Counted from the first letter of the stretch, positions 37,090-47,237 are shown. The stretch is 64,000 bases of DNA from Kalymmatonema hyalinum WJT4-NPBG1 (GCA_019359075.1 JAHHIB010000002.1:1-64000), one strand, 5' to 3'. The notes: generated by a model not told the origin, from the letters alone. Numbers and translations: made by a program.

Positions 37090-38340
37090 CTAGGCAGACA
37101 CTTTCTGCTTGCTCCTGGTTTGTCTGTTCAATACCTGATGATAGAGTTCGATATATCGCTGTGCCTGGAGTTCTAAAGGGTATTCAGTAAGAGCGATCGC
37201 CCGACAATTTTGACTCATGCGATCGCGCAAATTATCATCCTCCAACAACTGCATAATTCCATGACAAAAATCATCAGCATCCTCTGGTGTAGCTAAGTAG
37301 CCAGTGATATTTGGACGCACCAAATCAGGAACGCCACCAATTTTGAACGAAACCATAGGAGTCCCACAAGCCATGCTCTCTTGTAGCACTAAGGGGAGAT
37401 TATCGGCGCGGGTGGGAAAAATAACCAAGTCAGCAGCAGAATAGGCGATAGATTTCAGGCGATCGCTGCTGACATAACCAAGATTTACGGTAGTCATTCC
37501 CACTGCCTCAGAAATTGCCTCACCACCACGCCCTATAGTTAAAAGCACAGTTTCAGTCTTCAAGGACGGGGGTAAGTTTTGCAAGGCTTTCAGTAGTAAA
37601 TCACCTCCCTTGCGGATATTTGTTAAACTTTCCGCGCCAAACATCAAAACCTTTTTGCCTATTGGAATATTAAGCAAGGAACGGCACTGTTCACGGTCAA
37701 GAGGTTGATATACTTCTGTGTCAATACCATTAGGAATGTAATGAATGGGGAAGCGGTTAAGAATACTTTGTTTAACCTGTTGAGTCAGCCATTGACTGAG
37801 TGCCACAATTGTTAAATTGGCTTTGCTGTAAACCCAATTTTTCAGCTTCCACTCCAGGTGAGTGCTGTCTTTAGGAACAGCGGGATACGCCTCTGGGTAA
37901 GGACACTGACCGCAGCCAGTTTTCCAGCGATCGCAATCATAGCTATAGGCGCAGTGACCTGTAAAACTCCACATATCGTGAAGCGTAAAAACTGCTGGTT
38001 TATTTTCAGTTAATGCTGGAATCGCCAGGTAATTGAAGTAATCATTATGCAGATTGTGAAAGTTAAGGATATCTGCATTCTTGTAGAAACTGTGTTTCGG
38101 AATATCAAAGCTATTGATATGGTTGAGGTAGTTAAAGCCAAGACGCCAACTTACACTCCAGAGCGGTTTTTCAATCCGTTTATTGCGCTGCAATAAGGCT
38201 ACTTTGTCGCTACTGGTTTCAACTTGACCCACCAACAACCGAGAGTCAATGCCTTGAGCCAGCAAACCTTCATGCAGTCGATAGCCTGCGATCGCTGCTC
38301 CACCAGAAATATCAGATTGGTTGATGTGTAAAACGTTCAT
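37090..38340 (-). CDS. Family 4 glycosyltransferase, WcaC-like
   Basis: The 416-residue enzyme begins VLHINQSDISGGAAIAGYRL and has LHDMWSFTGHCAYSYDCDRW with the Cys cluster GCGQCPYP at about 140, which is typical for the WcaC-type GT4 group. Further parts are VLMFGAESLTNIRKGGDLLL, DLVIFPTRADNLPLVLQESM with the catalytic-type acids, and SFKIGGVPDLV. It is the intact parent of the two GT4 fragments near 29.8 and 35.8 kb. Confidence 0.92.
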   Translation of the reverse strand: MNVLHINQSDISGGAAIAGYRLHEGLLAQGIDSRLLVGQVETSSDKVALLQRNKRIEKPLWSVSWRLGFNYLNHINSFDIPKHSFYKNADILNFHNLHNDYFNYLAIPALTENKPAVFTLHDMWSFTGHCAYSYDCDRWKTGCGQCPYPEAYPAVPKDSTHLEWKLKNWVYSKANLTIVALSQWLTQQVKQSILNRFPIHYIPNGIDTEVYQPLDREQCRSLLNIPIGKKVLMFGAESLTNIRKGGDLLLKALQNLPPSLKTETVLLTIGRGGEAISEAVGMTTVNLGYVSSDRLKSIAYSAADLVIFPTRADNLPLVLQESMACGTPMVSFKIGGVPDLVRPNITGYLATPEDADDFCHGIMQLLEDDNLRDRMSQNCRAIALTEYPLELQAQRYIELYHQVLNRQTRSKQKVSA

Positions 38341-38407
38341 TGTGCTGGCTAATAGTTTGTATCAAGATGGAGTTGGGTTTGTAAACTGTGCCATCCAGTT
38401 CCGTTTT

Positions 38408-39430
38408 TTAATGAATTGCCAAACAATGCTCCACATGACTATCTATCTTTCTTAAATGAGAAAACTGACTTTTCCACTTATCGATGGCAGTTAAATCTAG
38501 CCTTATTTTAGGAGATGAGCTTCCATCAATCCATTGACTAATATATTCAACATTTGCTCTGTCTATTGTTGGTAGTTGAGTATCACGAGCTATTTCTTTG
38601 GCACGGTTATCTATTTCTAAGATTAAAGACCTCTTTTTAGAGCAAAGACACCTTATTCCACCATGAAGCCTGGTACCAACGTAATCAAAAGAGATTCCAG
38701 AATTAATAAACTGATCCAAAGCTACTAGAGACTCCTCCAGTATAATGACTGGAATATTTAGAGCAGATTTAAGCTCAGATATATATTCTGCGTCATACCT
38801 TCCTTGAGGCCAGAAATAGACTCTTTCATATTTAGAGAACAATAATTCTAGCAACTTTTTATCTAATTCAACATTTTTGTTATAGTCAGTCAGCATTAAT
38901 AGTACATTGTCTGATTTAGCAATAGGAAAATATCCAGGGTGCATTTCCGCCAACGGCCACATAGTTGGACAGCCAGTGTTTAAGACATTTTTGATACCCA
39001 TTTGCGGAAGTTTGTCCCTAGTATAGCTATCTCTTACAGAGTGTATGCCTTTTCTAGATAGAGCCGTCTTTAAAAGAATTCGTGTATATAGATTTGGAGA
39101 ATCTTGATACTGCCACCAACCAACTCCTAAAAGGATAGTTTTCTTTAATTGAAATGCTGTTTTAATTCCTATTTTCCACTGTCTATATTCATTCATTTTA
39201 GAGGAAAGCAAATTTGTTCCACCAACAATAATTAATAAACACTCATTCCGAATAAACTCAATTTCTTGTTTTGTTAAAGCACTATGAGTTGAAAATTTAG
39301 TAATATTTTTTATTCCAAAAATTTTATCTAATTCTCTTTGAACAGCATCCTGTATAATTAAATCTCCTAAATTTGAGCTTGGAGCCCCAAGATTGTTTTC
39401 AATTCCTGGATCAAGTAGGCAAATTTTCAT
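38408..39430 (-). CDS. Polysaccharide pyruvyltransferase family protein
   Basis: The 340-residue protein belongs to the PS_pyruv_trans (CsaB/WcaK) family: NLGDLIIQDAVQREL near the N-terminus, IIVGGTNLLSSKMNEYRQW, GIHSVRDSYTRDKLPQMGI and the C-terminal FDYVGTRLHGGIRCLCSKK. Such enzymes add a ketal pyruvate from PEP to sugars, giving the polymer acidic groups. AT-rich compared with its neighbours. Confidence 0.85.
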   Translation of the reverse strand: MKICLLDPGIENNLGAPSSNLGDLIIQDAVQRELDKIFGIKNITKFSTHSALTKQEIEFIRNECLLIIVGGTNLLSSKMNEYRQWKIGIKTAFQLKKTILLGVGWWQYQDSPNLYTRILLKTALSRKGIHSVRDSYTRDKLPQMGIKNVLNTGCPTMWPLAEMHPGYFPIAKSDNVLLMLTDYNKNVELDKKLLELLFSKYERVYFWPQGRYDAEYISELKSALNIPVIILEESLVALDQFINSGISFDYVGTRLHGGIRCLCSKKRSLILEIDNRAKEIARDTQLPTIDRANVEYISQWIDGSSSPKIRLDLTAIDKWKSQFSHLRKIDSHVEHCLAIH

Positions 39431-39524
39431 GGTTTGTCAGATTAGTAAATAATGATTTTCTGCAACGTTTTGCTAGAGTCAACAAGTGAGTTCAAGATAT
39501 CGATGTGGCAGCAATACATTTCTC

Positions 39525-40805
39525 TTAATGTGGTACAGCTACAGGTGAACTCCACCGATGTGGCATAACAATGCTGCCATATCCGCTTGGTATGACTGGA
39601 CGTCCTCTGAGTGGTCCTTCCTCCACCTCTAAGCTAAAAGCTCCCTCAATATGGTCTTGTAGTTCACCATTGCTCATAATTGCAACGTTCATTCTGTATA
39701 TGCCAGGAATCAACAATATCTCATCAATTTCGCAAACTAACTTCGTACTTGTGTCTAGGTTGCCAGTATCTTGATAGCTACGGACAGAACTATTAAAGTT
39801 TGTCACTGGCTGCCCGTACTGATCATATAGAGTAAAAATGCATGACATTCCTGGTCGTGGTTTAGTCACATGAAAGACGAAATAAGCAGGGCGTCCTGTT
39901 GCTATAGTTGTCGATGTCCAGTCTGCACTACTAAAAACCTCGACTTTACTAAGACGTATTTCTCCTTTTCCTTTTCGCTCTGTTCTTTCTAAAAGGTTTT
40001 GTGAACCAGATTTTTCAAGAGTTTGCAGATAAGTACTGACTGCTTCATATGCAGTTTCGTCAGAGACAACAGTTCCGTATCTTAATAAAATTCCACGCGT
40101 ACACAGCGTTTGAACGACTCCCATATTGTGACTGACAAATAAAACCGTTCTTCCTTCTTTTCCTACCTCCTCCATCTTTCCTAAACACTTCTTCTGAAAC
40201 TGAGCATCTCCTACTGCCAGCACTTCATCTACAATCAAAATTTCTGGCTCTAAATGCGCCGCCACCGCAAACGCCAAACGAACATACATTCCTGATGAAT
40301 ACCGCTTGACTGGCGTATCTAAAAACTTCTCCACCTCCGCAAAGGCAACAATCTCATCAAATTTCTTCTTAATCTCTGCCTTGCTCATCCCCAAAATTGC
40401 ACCGTTGAGATAGATATTTTCTCTACCTGTTAACTCTGGATGAAACCCTGTTCCCACTTCCAATAAACTGGCAACTCGACCCTTAATGCGAATTTGTCCT
40501 GTGGTTGGTTCTGTAATTCGGCTGAGAATCTTCAGTAGTGTGGATTTCCCTGCACCATTACGACCAATAATGCCTACTCTATCGCCCTGCTTAATCTCAA
40601 ATGACACATCTTTCAATGCCCAAAACTCTTCAGAAAAATTCTTAGCTCGGTTTTTCGAGTTTTGAGTGACAGGATTGAGCTTTGTCAGCAGAGATTTTGC
40701 GCTATTAGTAATCACATCTCGCAGTGCTGTATACTGCTCTTGCTGCTGGTGATCAAGAGTGTATTTCTTGCCTAAATTTTCAACTCGGATAACAGTGTCA
40801 GACAT
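39525..40805 (-). CDS. wzt: ABC exporter ATPase Wzt, copy 2
   Basis: The 426-residue protein has the same ATPase motifs as copy 1 at the same positions. A different C-terminal domain of about 170 residues ([40 protein letters not shown]) would bind the chain end. It is directly downstream of the Wzm permease, so it is its most likely partner. DNA identity with copy 1 is very high over the first 720 bases, which suggests recent duplication or gene conversion. Confidence 0.93.
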   Translation of the reverse strand: MSDTVIRVENLGKKYTLDHQQQEQYTALRDVITNSAKSLLTKLNPVTQNSKNRAKNFSEEFWALKDVSFEIKQGDRVGIIGRNGAGKSTLLKILSRITEPTTGQIRIKGRVASLLEVGTGFHPELTGRENIYLNGAILGMSKAEIKKKFDEIVAFAEVEKFLDTPVKRYSSGMYVRLAFAVAAHLEPEILIVDEVLAVGDAQFQKKCLGKMEEVGKEGRTVLFVSHNMGVVQTLCTRGILLRYGTVVSDETAYEAVSTYLQTLEKSGSQNLLERTERKGKGEIRLSKVEVFSSADWTSTTIATGRPAYFVFHVTKPRPGMSCIFTLYDQYGQPVTNFNSSVRSYQDTGNLDTSTKLVCEIDEILLIPGIYRMNVAIMSNGELQDHIEGAFSLEVEEGPLRGRPVIPSGYGSIVMPHRWSSPVAVPH

Positions 40806-41002
40806 TTACTATTGGCTTTTATTTGTTGTTATTGTGCTTGGTTAATAAGGTGACTACTGATTCATGTCATTAATTTTGCCAAGTTGTAGAACTTTCGGTT
40901 CCGAGCGTTCGTACAGGGTTTTGATGATACATAAACCAATCAAAACTAATGCGATAGATCGCTACCTGGATTTGTATTGAATTTACCCATTTAAGCGAGT
41001 TC

Positions 41003-41845
41003 CTAAATCACATCAGCAAACTTGCGTTCCATCTTGCGGAAATACCAAATTCCACTGAAGAAGAGTAAGGCGACTAGTCCTAAAGACAGAACAAAGCCTG
41101 GTAGATACAAATAAGAGTCTCCTCCTAAAATCGCCCAACGGAAGCCATCAATCACCCCTACTATCGGGTTTAAGGAGTAAAGCAAGCGCCACTTTTCTGG
41201 AACAACGCTGCTGCTGAAGCCTACTGGCGAAATATACAGACCGAACTGTACAATAAACGGCACAATGTAGCGGAAATCCCGGTACTGAACATTTAAAGAA
41301 GCCAACCACAGTCCTACTCCTATCGAAGCAGCAAAGGCAACCCCAATAAATAATGGCAGTGTCAAAATGCGCCAGGTAGGGACAAAGTTGTACCACGCCA
41401 TCAACCCCAGTAGAATCATCCCTGAAATCAAAAAATCTACAAAGCTGACGACGACTGCACTTGTCGGTACAATCAAGCGAGGAAAATAGACTTTGGAAAT
41501 CAGGTTGGCATTGGTGATCAGACTATTACTACATTCAGACAGGGAATTAGCAAAAAATTGCCAGGGTAACATTGCTGTAAATACCAAAATTGGGTAGGGA
41601 ACACCCTGCGAAGGCAACTTTGCCAACTGCCCAAACACGATTGAGAACACCACCATTGTCAAAAACGGACGAATCAGCGCCCAAGCCATTCCAATTGCCG
41701 TCTGCTTGTAACGTACAAGAATGTCTCGCCACGCCAGAAAATAGAATAATTCCCGGTAGCGCCATAAGTCTTTCCAGTATTGTTGTTCGGTGCGTCCGGC
41801 TTCAATGATGAACTCTTGCTTGACGGTAGTGTTTTGATAACTCAT
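41003..41845 (-). CDS. wzm: ABC exporter permease Wzm
   Basis: I start at the ATG at 41845 (280 residues, MSYQNTTVKQEF). It has six membrane segments of the ABC2 type and the Wzm pattern DLWRYRELFYFLAWRDILVR, YKQTAIGMAWALIRPFLTM, and LNPIVGVIDGFRWAILG. With Wzt it forms the channel that pulls the polymer across the cytoplasmic membrane. It is the only Wzm in the window although two Wzt genes are present. It begins 8 bases after the stop of the small Cys/His protein. Confidence 0.93.
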   Translation of the reverse strand: MSYQNTTVKQEFIIEAGRTEQQYWKDLWRYRELFYFLAWRDILVRYKQTAIGMAWALIRPFLTMVVFSIVFGQLAKLPSQGVPYPILVFTAMLPWQFFANSLSECSNSLITNANLISKVYFPRLIVPTSAVVVSFVDFLISGMILLGLMAWYNFVPTWRILTLPLFIGVAFAASIGVGLWLASLNVQYRDFRYIVPFIVQFGLYISPVGFSSSVVPEKWRLLYSLNPIVGVIDGFRWAILGGDSYLYLPGFVLSLGLVALLFFSGIWYFRKMERKFADVI

Positions 41846-41852
41846 AACTGGC

Positions 41853-42278
41853 TTAGCCAACAAAGATAAAATCCTGGTAGTTCAGGCATCCAACCATCCT
41901 TGCATGCCTGAGAGTAAACTCTCCCACGGAAGGGTTTCCTTGGACATGAATCACTCCCATTGCTTGCTGCCAAAGTTCTGGTGGTGCGACAGACAAATTA
42001 TAGATATTTTCTAGCTTGCGGACGTGATACCACTTTTTCTCTTGGCACTGGTTGCACCAAAAAGCTTCTAACCATTCACCATTAAGGGGTATTGCAGTTT
42101 TACTGGCTATTAAAATTAAGGCGTTTTTTCGTCGTATCCCTCGTTGCTGAAGTTGCCCAGCAGTATCTGCAAACAAGGGATACTTTTGACTCACACTGTC
42201 AAGATAGCACCCATGTACTGGGCAATAAATAGCTCGTCGTTTTGTACGTTTCCGATTTCGGTCACACCTTCTGTGCAA
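41853..42278 (-). CDS. Cysteine/histidine-motif hypothetical protein
   Basis: I prefer TTG at 42278 as start because GGGAGG stands 5 bases before it; the frame can be extended to 42299. The product, about 141 residues, has AIYCPVHGCYLDSVSQKYPL and FWCNQCQEKKWYHV, two Cys pairs that could hold zinc, separated by a basic region. I do not recognise a family name, though I believe similar cyanobacterial proteins exist. It lies between a GT4 and Wzm. Confidence 0.6.
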   Translation of the reverse strand: MHRRCDRNRKRTKRRAIYCPVHGCYLDSVSQKYPLFADTAGQLQQRGIRRKNALILIASKTAIPLNGEWLEAFWCNQCQEKKWYHVRKLENIYNLSVAPPELWQQAMGVIHVQGNPSVGEFTLRHARMVGCLNYQDFIFVG

Positions 42279-42459
42279 TTCGACCTCCCGTATTAACAAG
42301 TAAACAAGAAGGTTAGGTGGGAGGGACTGAGATCAACAAGACCATCGAAGCCCAACTCCTCAATCAACATTGAAATATTTAATTTCAAAAAGTATGTTTT
42401 GCGCTTGACGACTTCTTACGCACTTTATGAAGTGCGATGCTGTAGCAAGACTAACAACC

Positions 42460-43767
42460 CTATGATATAGCCCGCCGCAATACTTCAAAATATTGCCTAG
42501 ATATAACCTCAGGTGTGAAATAAGACTGCAAATATTGACGAGCAGAGTTACCCATACGTTGTGCTAAACGCTGATCGCGACTCAGCCGCGAAATAAACTC
42601 CGCCAGATCGTAACTGTCTGCATTCTCAAACGTGTCACCACAGTTTGCATCTGTAATCAGTTGCCTCAAGTATGAATGATTTGGACAAATGACTGCTACT
42701 GGTCGTCCAGTTGCTAAAGCCGGATAAAGTTTGCTGGGAGCAACCAGACTTTCCATACCTGCATCCACGCTTACTAGCGATAAATCACAGGCTGTCAGGG
42801 AATAAGGTAGCACATATCTTTCTTGATATGGAAGAAACAGAAAGTTTTGAAGCCCTAATTGATTGACTTGCTCAATCAGTTCTTCGCGCTTAGTTCCGCC
42901 GCCTATACAGACAAACTGAATAGCCTCTTTTTGTAAGTACTTGGCAGCATTCAATATTGTATGTGTATCATGGCAGCGACCCATGTTGCCTGAGTACATG
43001 ACTGTAAATTTATTTACGAGATTGTACTGATGGGCAAACCAGTTATCTTCCTTGGCAATCGGCACAATCGATTTAGGATCTGCCCAACTATGAATCACAG
43101 AAGTCTTATCAGCAACTTCCGGACAACTCGCCGCCACCTGTCCCTTCATAGCTGGACTAAGAACCACAATACCCTTGGCTTTCCGCAAAATCTGTCTATT
43201 TAGAAGCTTCCAGAATTTAGCCAACCAATGGTGTTTTGGTATCACGTCAAGAGCGATCGCAATATCTGGATAAAGGTCATAGAGTATGCAAACGTAACTC
43301 AGCCCGAATAAGACGTGAGCCAGATAACCCAAAACTGGCAGAAATGGGGGAGCCGTGGTTAGTAAAACGACGTTACGATGACGGGCAGCATTCACCAGAT
43401 AGAGTGCAGCACGCAAGGTGAACAGAATACCATTGATAGCTTTACCGCGAATCCGATCAGGGCAAAGTTGGGTTGTACGCGATCGCTTAATTCGCACCCC
43501 ACCAGACTGTTCAACAGTTGGAGCATAAGGAGTCGCAAAAGCATAGCCTGGTTGACCTGTGAATACCTCAATGTCTACCCCTTGTTGCTCTAAATGTCTG
43601 ACTAGCTCATCAATTAACTGTCCAGTTGCAGCGTAATCTGGGGGGAAAAACTGTGTAATCACAGACAACTTAATGAACTGCCCAACTTTAAAAAATTCGT
43701 AATTTGCAACTTGTAAGTCTTCGTGGTGGCTTTGAACTAACTGCTTAAGCCTGTGGTTGTATTCCAC
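42460..43767 (-). CDS. Family 4 glycosyltransferase, WbuB-like
   Basis: The 435-residue enzyme has LSVITQFFPPDYAATGQLID (about 33), GVRIKRSRT, YDLYPDIAIALDVIP, VMYSGNMGRCHDTHTILNAA and SLVAPSKLYPALATGRPVAV. This matches WbuB/WcaI-type GT4 enzymes, which commonly add fucosamine or a similar sugar. The first 30 residues before LSVITQ may not be translated. It is the most upstream minus-strand gene of the locus and likely the first of the operon. Confidence 0.9.
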   Translation of the reverse strand: MEYNHRLKQLVQSHHEDLQVANYEFFKVGQFIKLSVITQFFPPDYAATGQLIDELVRHLEQQGVDIEVFTGQPGYAFATPYAPTVEQSGGVRIKRSRTTQLCPDRIRGKAINGILFTLRAALYLVNAARHRNVVLLTTAPPFLPVLGYLAHVLFGLSYVCILYDLYPDIAIALDVIPKHHWLAKFWKLLNRQILRKAKGIVVLSPAMKGQVAASCPEVADKTSVIHSWADPKSIVPIAKEDNWFAHQYNLVNKFTVMYSGNMGRCHDTHTILNAAKYLQKEAIQFVCIGGGTKREELIEQVNQLGLQNFLFLPYQERYVLPYSLTACDLSLVSVDAGMESLVAPSKLYPALATGRPVAVICPNHSYLRQLITDANCGDTFENADSYDLAEFISRLSRDQRLAQRMGNSARQYLQSYFTPEVISRQYFEVLRRAIS

Positions 43768-44190
43768 GCGTAGTATACTCCTGGGGAAATCGCTGATCCG
43801 ATCACTGGTATTAGGCTGCCCAAAAAAATCGGAATAATTAACATCATGAAGAAAATTTTTGGAACTTTTGGGTATAAAGATTTTGTAACAAGTGCTGTGA
43901 TTTAGGTAATATCACAATATTCGTGAAGCTCTTAGTCGGTTTTACTGATCTCACTTTACTTTTTCATTGTATAGATACGTGCATTTACCGAAGCTTAAAG
44001 ACTACAGCCAGCGTTAGGATTGTGCCAAAAAAGATGGCTTTAGCCTTGAATCTAGGCAAGGAACAAAATATTAACTGGTGTACAAGCTTCAAACTTTTAC
44101 TTCAGTTGCTATTCCTGTTCTAGTCAAAATTTGCTGATTTCAAGCTGTTACACAAATCCAGCCTAGATTCTTACCCAGCAAGAACACATA
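43768..44190. promoter_or_regulatory. Divergent promoter region of the polysaccharide locus
   Basis: This 423-base stretch separates the divergent GT4 operon and the tyrosine autokinase. It should hold promoters for both. A GATCGCTGATCCGATC piece near 43786-43801 is partly symmetric. No other structure is evident; the open frame at 43923-44123 is not convincing. Confidence 0.5.
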
Positions 44191-46401
44191 ATGGAGATTT
44201 CTCTCGTGAAAACCTCATCTCTCAATGGGAATAACGGGAATAGAAGCTATCTACCTCAAGTACTTCAAACTCAACCTTTGCCCTTTTCAGAAGGACAAGG
44301 GGATGATTGGGATTTGTTCCAAATCCTAAGTGTTGTCAAGCGACGAGCGCTAGTGATTGCAGTGGTCATGACTGCTGTCATGGCTGGTGTTGTAGGTGTA
44401 ACGCTGAAACAAAAACCAGAATATCTAGCTAAATTCCAGATTTTAGCGGAACCTGTCAATAGTGATGACAGTAATGTGCCGAAACTCGCCTCTGGTATAG
44501 AGCGCAAATTTGACAAGTCCAGTTTGGATTATGAAACTCAAATTCAGGTTCTCAGGAGTCCTGAACTGATGACAAGTATTGTTAAGCACTTGCAACTTTC
44601 TTATCCTGAAATTAACTATGATTCTCTTGTAAACTCTCTGATTATTACTCGTTTAGGCGAAACCAAAATTATAGAAGTTCGCTACCAAAGTAACGATCCA
44701 GTTAAGATAAAAGTCGTACTAGATACACTAGCTCAAGCTTACTTAAAGTACAGCTTAGAAGATAGACAAACTAATTTGCGTCAAGGGATTCAATTTGTCG
44801 AAAAACAACTGCCATCCCTACAGAGTCGGGTTGATCAGATCCAACAACAAGTGCAAAAGTTCCGACAAAACTACGACTTTATCGACCCGCAAGGCCAAGC
44901 AGAGCAAATTGCAGGGCTTGTTCAGAGTTTATCTGGGCAACGGCTAGCTATTAATCAGCAATTAGCGATCGCTCGCACTTATTTCGCTAGCATCCAAGGA
45001 CCAGAGGGAGCAAAAGTAGCACTGGCTGATGCTTCTGTCTATCAGCAGTTAATCACTAATATTCGCCAATTAGAAGCTCAGACAGCTTTTGAATTAACGC
45101 GATTCCAAGAAAGTAGTATACCCATCGAAGTATTGCGAGAAAAGCGGCAAAGGCTGTTGCCTTTGCTACATCAGGAGGCGCAGCGAGTTTGGTCTATAAA
45201 AGTTGCTCAAGTGGCGAATGAAATTCAGAATTTAGAATCGCAAAGTCAAACGCTTGCCCAAGCTGAAAAAACACTTCAGAAAAAAGTAGAGCAACTACCA
45301 GTTTTGGCACGGCAATACACTGAATTACAGCGGAATTTACAAGTAGCAACTGAGAGTTTAAATCGTTTTCTCACGACCCGCGAAACTTTGCAAATTGAGG
45401 CGGCTCAGACACAAGTTCCTTGGCAGTTGGTTCAAGCGCCCGTTCAGCCAGAAGTTCCTGTGTCTCCCAACACTCAACGTAATTTGGTGTTGGGATTCGT
45501 TGCTAGCGCTCTTTTGGGAATAGGTAGCGCGTTAGTGATTGAAAAGCTTGACGATACTTTCCATACGGTCGATGCCCTCAAGGAGAAGCTCAAACTACCC
45601 CTGCTAGCAACTATTCCATTTGAAAAGCAACTCCCAAAAATTCAAAACCAGACTATTGCAGATCAATCTCGCACAAAATTGACAAATTTGCGTTCTCAGG
45701 ACACTTCTGAGTCAGCTGAAATTGTCGAGCATCAGGATGCACCGGATGAAGGCTACAAGCAGTATGAATCGCTTAAATTTTTGGAAGCTTTACGGGTACT
45801 CCATACGAATATTCAACTGCTCAGTTCTGATCAACCGATTCGCTCCTTAGTTATTAGTTCTGCTGGGGCTGGAGATGGTAAGTCAACGGTTGCATTCCAC
45901 TTAGCACAGATAGCTTCTACTATGGGACAACGAGTACTACTGGTGGATGCGGATCTGCGCCGCCCCCGGATTCACACAGTATCAAATATAAATAACTTGT
46001 GGGGATTGAGTAGTGTCATTTCTGGAAATATGCCAGTGGAGACGGTGATACGACAACTACCTTCTGTAGGCGAATTCTCTGTGATTACGACAGGACCCAT
46101 TCCACCTGACCCTGCAAAGTTGCTCTCGTCACAAAAAATGAAGCAATTAATGGCAGATTTTCATAAAGCCTTCGATTTGGTCATTTATGATACACCTCCC
46201 TTAGTCGGTCTTGCTGATGCTAGCTTGCTGGCACCTTCTACTGATGGTATTGTGCTTGTCACTAGGATGCACAAAACAGACCGTTCTGCACTGAAAGAAG
46301 CTTTAGATAGCCTAAAAATAAACCGAAGTAATGTCTTAGGTCTAGTTATTAATGGACACAAAAGTATGAGTAATTACAACTATTACAAATACAAAAAATA
46401 A
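44191..46401 (+). CDS. Wzc-like polysaccharide tyrosine autokinase
   Basis: The 736-residue protein has an N-terminal Wzz domain with membrane segments at about 48-72 and 430-455, a long periplasmic coiled-coil region between, and a C-terminal BY-kinase: Walker A AGAGDGKST at about 558, Walker A' VLLVDADLRRP at 582 and Walker B LVIYDTPP at 663. It ends YNYYKYKK, the tyrosine cluster that is autophosphorylated. Such kinases control chain length and export. Fusion of Wzz and kinase is the Gram-negative form. It is transcribed away from the rest of the locus. Confidence 0.94.
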   Translation: MEISLVKTSSLNGNNGNRSYLPQVLQTQPLPFSEGQGDDWDLFQILSVVKRRALVIAVVMTAVMAGVVGVTLKQKPEYLAKFQILAEPVNSDDSNVPKLASGIERKFDKSSLDYETQIQVLRSPELMTSIVKHLQLSYPEINYDSLVNSLIITRLGETKIIEVRYQSNDPVKIKVVLDTLAQAYLKYSLEDRQTNLRQGIQFVEKQLPSLQSRVDQIQQQVQKFRQNYDFIDPQGQAEQIAGLVQSLSGQRLAINQQLAIARTYFASIQGPEGAKVALADASVYQQLITNIRQLEAQTAFELTRFQESSIPIEVLREKRQRLLPLLHQEAQRVWSIKVAQVANEIQNLESQSQTLAQAEKTLQKKVEQLPVLARQYTELQRNLQVATESLNRFLTTRETLQIEAAQTQVPWQLVQAPVQPEVPVSPNTQRNLVLGFVASALLGIGSALVIEKLDDTFHTVDALKEKLKLPLLATIPFEKQLPKIQNQTIADQSRTKLTNLRSQDTSESAEIVEHQDAPDEGYKQYESLKFLEALRVLHTNIQLLSSDQPIRSLVISSAGAGDGKSTVAFHLAQIASTMGQRVLLVDADLRRPRIHTVSNINNLWGLSSVISGNMPVETVIRQLPSVGEFSVITTGPIPPDPAKLLSSQKMKQLMADFHKAFDLVIYDTPPLVGLADASLLAPSTDGIVLVTRMHKTDRSALKEALDSLKINRSNVLGLVINGHKSMSNYNYYKYKK

Positions 46402-46686
46402 GTTCACAGTTTTGAGAGGGCATTTCAAAACCTGCCTCTATAAATCAGTCTGTGGAGTCTTTCTAAATATTCACTATTTGATAAGCACTGCTGAACGAAG
46501 TACCTCCTGCGTAAGTGGTACGCATCAAACTGATTCCCGAAAATAGTAAGGAATCTATCCGCTCAAGTGCAGGGTGCTGTCATCGCTGAATTGGATGCAT
46601 ACTGCGTATTCTATCCGTTATCGGTGGAACGCCCCGTACATGGCTGATGCGATCGTCAACGCAAACGTTACAGAGGATTGCGCTTT
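46402..46686. other. Intergenic region
   Basis: No gene is evident. The sequence changes from AT-rich to GC-rich near 46600, where the VKOR-like module begins; an incomplete frame precedes it without recognised similarity. Confidence 0.35.
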
Positions 46687-47217
46687 ATGGAGCCAACACA
46701 ACTAAGTCAGGAACTGCGTCAAGGAAAAAGCCCCGATATGACCCGTCGGCGATGGATTATCGGCTTGTCTATGCTTGGCGGTTCGATGGGACAACTCGTC
46801 TCACTCTACCAAACCGGGATCGTTGATCACCTACCCGATCCGCCAGGACCGTTCGACGCAGACCGCGTTGACGCGTCTAACTACGCTTACAGCCGATTCA
46901 GCTCACCCGATGGACCGATTATGGTGGTTAATTACGCCCTCACTGCTTGGCTAGCTTCAGCTGGTGGTATAGACCGCGCACGGCGTAATCCGCTCTTACC
47001 AATTGCAATGGGCGTCAAGCTCCTGATCGACGGAGTCACCTCCGCCGAGCTAGCCCGTGAGGAGTGGAGCGAGAACAAAGCGTTTTGTGAGTACTGCCAG
47101 GTGGCGACGCTTTGCTCGTTCGCGTCCATAGTGCTCGCAGTGCCCGAAGTTATGACTGCTATTCGCACCCTGCTTGGACGCCGCGACAAGAACAGCGCAG
47201 CACAAGGCAACCAATAG
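46687..47217 (+). CDS. VKOR-like membrane protein
   Basis: The 176-residue protein (ATG at 46687, after AGAGG) has about four hydrophobic segments. It carries the vitamin K epoxide reductase family signature with the CxxC at 134-137 in FCEYCQVATL, and DASNYAYSRFSSPDGPIM in the loop. VKOR proteins reduce a quinone and keep Dsb-type oxidation going. The two loop cysteines of classical VKOR are missing; the only other Cys is C143. GC content is higher than around. No thioredoxin-like partner is fused or next to it. Confidence 0.75.
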   Translation: MEPTQLSQELRQGKSPDMTRRRWIIGLSMLGGSMGQLVSLYQTGIVDHLPDPPGPFDADRVDASNYAYSRFSSPDGPIMVVNYALTAWLASAGGIDRARRNPLLPIAMGVKLLIDGVTSAELAREEWSENKAFCEYCQVATLCSFASIVLAVPEVMTAIRTLLGRRDKNSAAQGNQ

Positions 47218-47237
47218 ATTCCTGCACGAAATCTCGC

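Noticed and set aside
43923-44123. 66-codon plus-strand open frame upstream of the tyrosine kinase
   Set aside because: No ribosome-binding site, no recognisable family and low-complexity hydrophobic tail; it lies in the divergent promoter region.
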